8,890 bases of DNA from Patulibacter sp041648495 (GTDB lineage: Bacteria > Actinomycetota > Thermoleophilia > Solirubrobacterales > Solirubrobacteraceae), in the NCBI GenBank assembly GCA_041648495.1, contig JBAZOW010000148.1:1-8890 (forward strand). Direction: 5' to 3'. The notes under the pieces are model-generated. The model did not search any database, was not told the DNA's origin, and worked only from the letters and a program-made list of their open reading frames with translations. Position numbers and translations under genes: made by a program. Positions 4,300-8,890 of this stretch are shown piece by piece (within the stretch, counting starts at the first letter, position 1; each line of letters opens with the position of its first letter).

Positions 4300-6473
4300 T
4301 GAGGCGCATAGCCACCCTTACCGCCCTGGCGGTCCCCACGCTGCTCGCTGCGGGCATCGGCGCACCAGCCGCCCTCGCGGCCGACGCTTGCCCCAACGAG
4401 GCGGTGCGGATCCAGCAGGGCTCGACGCACCTGCCCAACTGCATGGCGTACGAGAAGATCACGCCCGACAACAAGGGCGGCGAGACGCCGGGCATCGTCC
4501 AGATCACCGAGGGCGGCGACGGGCTGACGTTCATGCTGAACGCCGGGATCGAGGATGCGCAGAGCTTCGTGGCGGCGCGGTACCGGTCGATGCGGTCGGC
4601 GGACGGTCGCTGGACGACCAACGCCCTGATGCCCGCGTTCGACGGCCCCCGGCTGCCGAGCATCGGGGATTCGGCGGGCGATCCGCAGGCCGTGACGTCG
4701 GACCTGTCGCGGATGGTGTTCTCTGTCGCCTACCCGGTCAACCCGAACGACCAGGGGATGGCGAACGTCGCAGGGAACGTTCCGACGAAGGACGTGTACC
4801 TCCGCGAGGCGGACGGCAGCTTCCGCTGGCTGGTGCCCGATCCGTCGGTGCCGGACACGACGTCGTCGAACGTGTTCTTCGGGGCGGCCTCCCCGGACCT
4901 GGACCGCGTGGTGCTGGCGACGACGCGGCAGTGGGATCCGCGCGTGACGGACAGCAGCGTCAACCACCTCTACGTCTGGACGCCGAGCGGCACGCAGCTC
5001 GTCACCGTACTGCCGAACGGAGACCTGGCTACAGGTCTGCCGTCCGGGAGCACGAACGACGGAACGGTCATGGGGGGCACCCAGGCATCGGCCGACGCCC
5101 ATCGGGTCGCGTTCGTCGACACCGGCTCGGGTGCGCCACGGGTCTACGTGCGCTTCAACGCGGACGATCCGGCGACAGCGGTCACGCGAGAGGTGGCGGT
5201 CGGGCCGGACGGTCAGCCGTGCGGGAGTGCGGCACTCAGGGACCTCAGCGCGGACGGCCGGTACGTCATCTTCAACTGCGGCACGGCGATCCTCCCCGGA
5301 GGACCGGAATCGGCGACGTACATCCGTGACCTCGACGGCGGTCCCGGGGCGGTCCGTCTGCTTGGCAGGATCGCCGACGTGACGGGGGCCACCGCGGACT
5401 ACTCGCGGATCTACGGCCTCGACTTCGACGGCGGACTGGTCGTGAGCCGCGATCGTGGCGAGGCAGAACCGGTCGTGGCCGGGGTGCAAACGCCGTCACA
5501 AGGGCGTCCGGAGGTCCAGATGTCGGCCGACGGCGAGTACCTCGCGTTCACGACGGAGAACGACCTCGGACTGCCGGGGGTGGATCACAGCACGCTGAAC
5601 GGCCAGCAGGTCTATCGCTACGCGGCGGCCACGGACGAGCTGGTCTGCGTCTCGTGCCGCCAGGACGGGAACGACACCGAGGGGCTCGGCGCACTCGAAG
5701 CCGGTCCCGTCGGAGGCGGCACCGGCGGTGGCGGAGCCGCCAAGTCGGGCGTGGGTCCGGTGAGCACCAGCGGAACGGTGGCGTTCTCGTCGCTCACGGC
5801 GTTGGTTCCGCAGGACACCAACGGTCAGGCCGACGCCTACGCCTGGGTCGACGGCCGCGCCGTGCTGCTCAGCGGCGGGCAGAGCCCGCGCGCATCGGTG
5901 GCGCAGGGCTCGTCCCATGACGGAAGCAGCATCTTCTTCCGTACGACGGACGCGATGGTGCCGGAGGACGTCGACGGTGGGACGTACGACCTGTACGTGG
6001 CGCGGGCGAACGGCGGGACGTTGCTGCCGGAGCCGCCGACGGCGCCGTGCACGGCGAACTGCCAGGCGCCGGCACCGGGGGTTCCCGGCCTGCCGAACCT
6101 GAGCACGCCGACCTTCCTCGGTCGGGGCAACCTGGTCGAGAAGACGACGGAGCCCGAGGCGGCGCCGGCGCGGGCGAAGGCGACGCTGACGGTCTCATCG
6201 TCGATCCGCGGTACGAGGACCTCGGTGCGGGTGAAGGTCTCGCGCGCCGGGTCGATCCGCGTGTCGGGCGTCGGTCTGCGCCAGACGACGGTGCAGGCGA
6301 AGAAGGCGGGGACCTACCGCGTGACGGTGCGGTTGTCGGCGAACGGGGTCAAGCAGCAGAAGCAGCGTGGCCGGGTCGCCACGCGGATCACCGCGCGGTT
6401 CACGCCGAAGTCGGGGGCGTCGGTCTCGGCGCGCAAGTCGGTCACGTTCACGGCCAAGAGGGGCGGTCGCTGA
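4299..6473 (+). CDS. A2: secreted beta-propeller-like protein
   Basis: This complete 724-residue protein starts at ATG 4299, chosen because it opens with a clear Sec signal peptide (MRR, hydrophobic core, ALA cut near residue 27); the open frame upstream lies in B1 and the intergenic region. The mature N-terminus reads 'ACPNEAVRIQQGSTHLPNC', with C31 and C48 probably paired, and 'AYEKITPDNKGG' follows. I recall a 'CPN..R......LP.CRAYE.VSP.DK.G' opening in many uncharacterised Thermoleophilia proteins. Seven or eight blade-like repeats follow, marked by S-x-D-G-x-x-[VIL]-x-F strands ('SADGRYVIF' near 317, 'SADGEYLAF' near 409, 'SHDGSSIFF') and D-x-[ND]-G-x-x-D-x-Y loops, fitting a WD40-like/PD40 propeller. 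CVSC is at 450-453, a Gly-rich loop at about 467-483, and C-x3-CQ at 584-588. A Pro-rich linker leads to a basic beta-sandwich domain (about 627-724). It is coupled to B2 by TGATG. Propellers of this type usually bind proteins or sugars; the ligand is unknown. Confidence 0.93.
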   Translation: MRRIATLTALAVPTLLAAGIGAPAALAADACPNEAVRIQQGSTHLPNCMAYEKITPDNKGGETPGIVQITEGGDGLTFMLNAGIEDAQSFVAARYRSMRSADGRWTTNALMPAFDGPRLPSIGDSAGDPQAVTSDLSRMVFSVAYPVNPNDQGMANVAGNVPTKDVYLREADGSFRWLVPDPSVPDTTSSNVFFGAASPDLDRVVLATTRQWDPRVTDSSVNHLYVWTPSGTQLVTVLPNGDLATGLPSGSTNDGTVMGGTQASADAHRVAFVDTGSGAPRVYVRFNADDPATAVTREVAVGPDGQPCGSAALRDLSADGRYVIFNCGTAILPGGPESATYIRDLDGGPGAVRLLGRIADVTGATADYSRIYGLDFDGGLVVSRDRGEAEPVVAGVQTPSQGRPEVQMSADGEYLAFTTENDLGLPGVDHSTLNGQQVYRYAAATDELVCVSCRQDGNDTEGLGALEAGPVGGGTGGGGAAKSGVGPVSTSGTVAFSSLTALVPQDTNGQADAYAWVDGRAVLLSGGQSPRASVAQGSSHDGSSIFFRTTDAMVPEDVDGGTYDLYVARANGGTLLPEPPTAPCTANCQAPAPGVPGLPNLSTPTFLGRGNLVEKTTEPEAAPARAKATLTVSSSIRGTRTSVRVKVSRAGSIRVSGVGLRQTTVQAKKAGTYRVTVRLSANGVKQQKQRGRVATRITARFTPKSGASVSARKSVTFTAKRGGR

Positions 6474-6520
6474 TGCGCCCGATTCAGCAGAGCACGACGA
6501 GCAGGACGGGGAGCGGCATG
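6456..6520 (+). promoter_or_regulatory. A2/B2 overlap with two candidate B2 ribosome binding sites
   Basis: The A2 stop TGA (6471-6473) shares its A with ATG 6473, preceded at nine bases by the purine-rich run AAGAGGGG (6456-6463). A second ATG, in the same frame at 6518, has GGGGAG (6508-6513) four bases upstream. Either start could be used. The upstream start keeps the TGATG geometry seen at A1/B1. The downstream start gives a more typical signal peptide, with basic residues directly before the hydrophobic core. Confidence 0.6.
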
Positions 6521-8890
6521 TTCACCACGGTGCGTCGGCGGTGGGCGGTGCCCGCGGCCACGGCGCTGATCGCGTTGACCGGGGCCGGCACGCTGGTCGG
6601 CTCCGCGTCGGCGGCCAATCCGGCGTTCGACTTCGTTCCGGAGGAGGTGTACGTCCGGGCACTGGACGCGGCGGACAACGAGGTCACCCAGGCCGGGGCG
6701 CACCCGGATCGGCTGCAGATCCAGTTCGGGATCACGCGCGACGTGACGGGCACGGGCCCGCGCGCCATCGTGCAGCCGCGCGAATTGGTCAAGGACCTCG
6801 AGATCACGCTGCCCGAGGGGCTCCAGGGCAACCCGGAGGCCATAGCGACGTGCTCGCTCGCCCTCGTCGGCAGCGCGAGCGACAACCTGTGCCCGGCGGA
6901 TTCCCAGGTCGGAACGCACCTCCTGACCTACCGGTCGAGCCGCGGGAACGAGACACAGGAGACCACCCGGCTCTTCAACGTGGAACCGCCGGAGGGCGTG
7001 GTCGCGCGGTTCGCGATGCGCGTGATCGGCATCGTGACCGTCGTCCTGGACATGAAGGTCAAGTCCGACGGCAGCTACGCGATCGTCACCCGGGCCCGCA
7101 ACGTCGGGCAGGGAGTCCAGCTGATCCGCTCGACGACCGACATCTGGGGCGTGCCGGCCGCGAAGACCGGTCTCGGTAAGCAGGTGCCGCTGTTGACCCT
7201 CGGGTCGCGTTGCGGTGTCGAGCTGCCGGGCAAGATCCGCGTGAACTCGTGGCGTCACCAGGAGCAGTGGCTCGAGACGAACCCGCTCATGTCGGCGCTG
7301 ACCGGTTGCGATCGTCTGCAGTTCGCGCCGAAGATGGACGTGCGGCCGACGACGACCGCCGCCGACGCGCCGGCGGGCTACCGGTTCCAGCTGACGGTGC
7401 CGCAGAACCCGGCGCCGTCCGGTCTGGCGACGCCGCCGCTGAAGCGCGCCGAGGTCCTCTTCCCCGAGGGCACGGCGATCTCGCCGGGCGGGGCCAACGG
7501 CCTCTGGGGCTGCACGGATGAGCAGGCGGCGATCGGGGTCGACGCGGCGCCGGACTGCCCGCAGGTCTCGCGAATCGGGTCGGTGCAGATCGACACGCCG
7601 GTGCTCGACGTCCCGCTGAAGGGCGGGGTCTTCCTCGGCCAGCCGAAGTCGCAGGACTCGCAGTCGGGTGAGATGTTCCGGATCTTCCTGCTGGCGTCGG
7701 CGAAGGGCGTCGACATCAAGCAGGAGGGCAAGATCGTCCCCGACCCGGTCACGGGTCGCCTGCGCGCGGTCTTCGACAACACCCCGCAGCAGCCGTTCGA
7801 GGCGCTGACGGTCGAGCTCGACGGTGGCCCGGGGGCGGCGTTGGTCAACCCGCCGACCTGCGGGACGCACACGACCACCACCACGATGACGTCGTGGGCC
7901 GGGCAGAGCGTGACCTCCGACAGCTCGTTCCAGGTCGATTGCCGTCCCGGGCTGGGCGCGTTCACGCCGTCGTTCACGGCCGGCGTGCAGTCGTCGCAGG
8001 CCGGCGCGTCGTCGCCGTTCGCGCTCTCGATCGGCAAGCCGGACGGGCAGTCCCCGTTGAGCGGCCTGGCGATCAAGCTGCCGAAGGGCCTGCTGGCCAA
8101 CCTCAAGGGCAACATCGGCACGCAGGTCGGATCCGTGACGGCGTTCGCCGGTTCCGGTGCGGCCCCGTTCCAACTCCCCGGCCAGGTGTACCTGGAAGGT
8201 CCCTACGGCAACGCGCCGTTCTCGCTCAGGGTCGTGGTTCCGGCGAAGGCCGGTCCGTTCGACCTGGGTGATGTGGTCGTCCGGCAGAAGCTGTTCATCG
8301 ATCCCCAGGATGCGAGCGTGACGATCCACTCGGATCCGATCCCGACGATCCTGCAGGGCGTCCCGACGCGGATCCAGCGCCTGGACGTCAACGTCGACAA
8401 GCCGGGCTTCATGATCAGCCCGACGTCGTGCACGCCGATGGCGTTCGAGGGCGCGATGACCTCGCCGACCGGCCAGACGGCGCCGATCAACACCCGGTTC
8501 CAGGTCGGCGGTTGCGGCGACCTGGCTCTGGACCCGGAGCTGTCGCTGCGGTGGACGGACAAGTCGCAGCTGCGCAAGGGCAAGCACCCGGGCGTCGAGG
8601 CGACCGTCGTGATGCCCAAGGGTGGGGCCAACCTGAAGGACGTGCAGGTCACGCTCCCGCTGACCGCGGCGCTGGATCCGGACAACGCGAAGGCGCTCTG
8701 CGAAGCGGCCGATGCGGCGGCGCGCAGCTGCCCGGAGGCGTCGATCGTCGGTCAGGCGAGCGCGACCACCCCGACGTTGGACGTCCCGGTGTCGGGTCCC
8801 GTCTACTTCGTCAAGGGCACCCGCGTGACCAAGGAGGGACGCACGGTTCCGACGCTGCCGAAGCTGTACCTGAAGCTCTCGGGCCAGGGT
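6473..8890 (+). CDS. B2: exported four-unit beta-rich protein, 3'-truncated by the window edge
   Basis: The frame is open from ATG 6473 to the last base (806 codons, no stop), so the gene continues to the right; by comparison with B1 about 183 residues are missing, including the C-terminal domain. The signal peptide has Arg-rich 'TVRRRW', a hydrophobic core and ASA before the likely cut near residue 47, numbered from 6473. If translation starts at 6518 the protein is 15 residues shorter. Domain order matches B1: unit 1 with C127/C140, unit 2 with 'GCTDEQ' and 'DCPQVSRIG', unit 3 without the Cys pair ('LPKGLLANLKGN', 'LEGPYGNAPFSLRVVVP', 'SPTSC'), and unit 4 with 'LCEAADAAARSCPEAS'. The spacing between paired Cys (12, 14 and 9 residues) is identical in B1 and B2. 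Similarity to B1 rises from about half of residues in unit 1 to nearly all in unit 4. It is the downstream partner of A2; function is unknown. Confidence 0.92.
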   Translation, partial: MRPIQQSTTSRTGSGMFTTVRRRWAVPAATALIALTGAGTLVGSASAANPAFDFVPEEVYVRALDAADNEVTQAGAHPDRLQIQFGITRDVTGTGPRAIVQPRELVKDLEITLPEGLQGNPEAIATCSLALVGSASDNLCPADSQVGTHLLTYRSSRGNETQETTRLFNVEPPEGVVARFAMRVIGIVTVVLDMKVKSDGSYAIVTRARNVGQGVQLIRSTTDIWGVPAAKTGLGKQVPLLTLGSRCGVELPGKIRVNSWRHQEQWLETNPLMSALTGCDRLQFAPKMDVRPTTTAADAPAGYRFQLTVPQNPAPSGLATPPLKRAEVLFPEGTAISPGGANGLWGCTDEQAAIGVDAAPDCPQVSRIGSVQIDTPVLDVPLKGGVFLGQPKSQDSQSGEMFRIFLLASAKGVDIKQEGKIVPDPVTGRLRAVFDNTPQQPFEALTVELDGGPGAALVNPPTCGTHTTTTTMTSWAGQSVTSDSSFQVDCRPGLGAFTPSFTAGVQSSQAGASSPFALSIGKPDGQSPLSGLAIKLPKGLLANLKGNIGTQVGSVTAFAGSGAAPFQLPGQVYLEGPYGNAPFSLRVVVPAKAGPFDLGDVVVRQKLFIDPQDASVTIHSDPIPTILQGVPTRIQRLDVNVDKPGFMISPTSCTPMAFEGAMTSPTGQTAPINTRFQVGGCGDLALDPELSLRWTDKSQLRKGKHPGVEATVVMPKGGANLKDVQVTLPLTAALDPDNAKALCEAADAAARSCPEASIVGQASATTPTLDVPVSGPVYFVKGTRVTKEGRTVPTLPKLYLKLSGQG
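8798..8841 (+). repeat. 44-base segment identical in B1 and B2 (copy 2)
   Basis: This is the partner of 3382-3425, at an offset of 5416 bases, in the same codon register within unit 4 of B2. The offset is close to the distance between the two B start codons (5401 bases), so the paralogues are almost collinear. Confidence 0.9.

Noticed and set aside
4380..4391. Possible lipobox before C31 of A2
   Set aside because: The residues before the Cys are Ala-Asp-Ala, and Asp at -2 does not fit a lipobox. An ordinary ALA signal peptidase I site precedes it.
1..8890. CRISPR array, insertion sequence, tRNA or rRNA
   Set aside because: No regularly spaced direct repeats, transposase-like protein, terminal inverted repeats or RNA-gene folds were seen on either strand.

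Overview
The window is high-GC DNA (roughly 70 percent by eye, with G/C-dominated third codon positions), coding entirely on the + strand. It carries four large genes for predicted secreted proteins and one 272-base intergenic region. The protein style fits the Thermoleophilia (Solirubrobacterales-type Actinobacteria): alanine-rich signal peptides, many Thr/Val/Gly/Ser beta strands, a 'CPNEAVR...LPNC.AYE' N-terminus on the propeller-like protein, and basic beta-sandwich C-termini. The lineage call rests on recalled family resemblance, not on a marker gene.

Layout: (A1) 2-1072 is the C-terminal 356 residues of a beta-propeller-like secreted protein. (B1) 1072-4026 is a complete 984-residue exported protein built of about four repeated beta-rich units with Cys pairs. 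(IGR) 4027-4298 holds a long GC-rich hairpin just after the B1 stop, a second hairpin/operator-like palindrome, a third palindrome touching the next start codon, and one or two possible leader peptides. (A2) 4299-6473 is a complete 724-residue paralogue of A1. (B2) 6473-8890 is a paralogue of B1 that runs off the right edge after 806 codons.

The order A1-B1-A2-B2 therefore looks like a tandem duplication of a two-gene cassette. Within each cassette the A stop and B start overlap as TGATG, which predicts co-transcription and coupled translation. A2 also begins in a TGATG overlap, in its case with the stop of a short leader ORF. A1, B1 and A2 end in a related beta-rich domain of about 85-100 residues (B2 is cut off before it), so two otherwise different families share a C-terminal module. 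This suggests a common export, surface-attachment or assembly route.

No gene has an enzymatic signature I recognise, and no mobile element, CRISPR array, tRNA or rRNA is visible. The points of most interest are the duplicated cassette, the shared C-terminal module, the four-unit Cys-paired architecture of B with one unit lacking its Cys pair, and the structured leader in front of A2.
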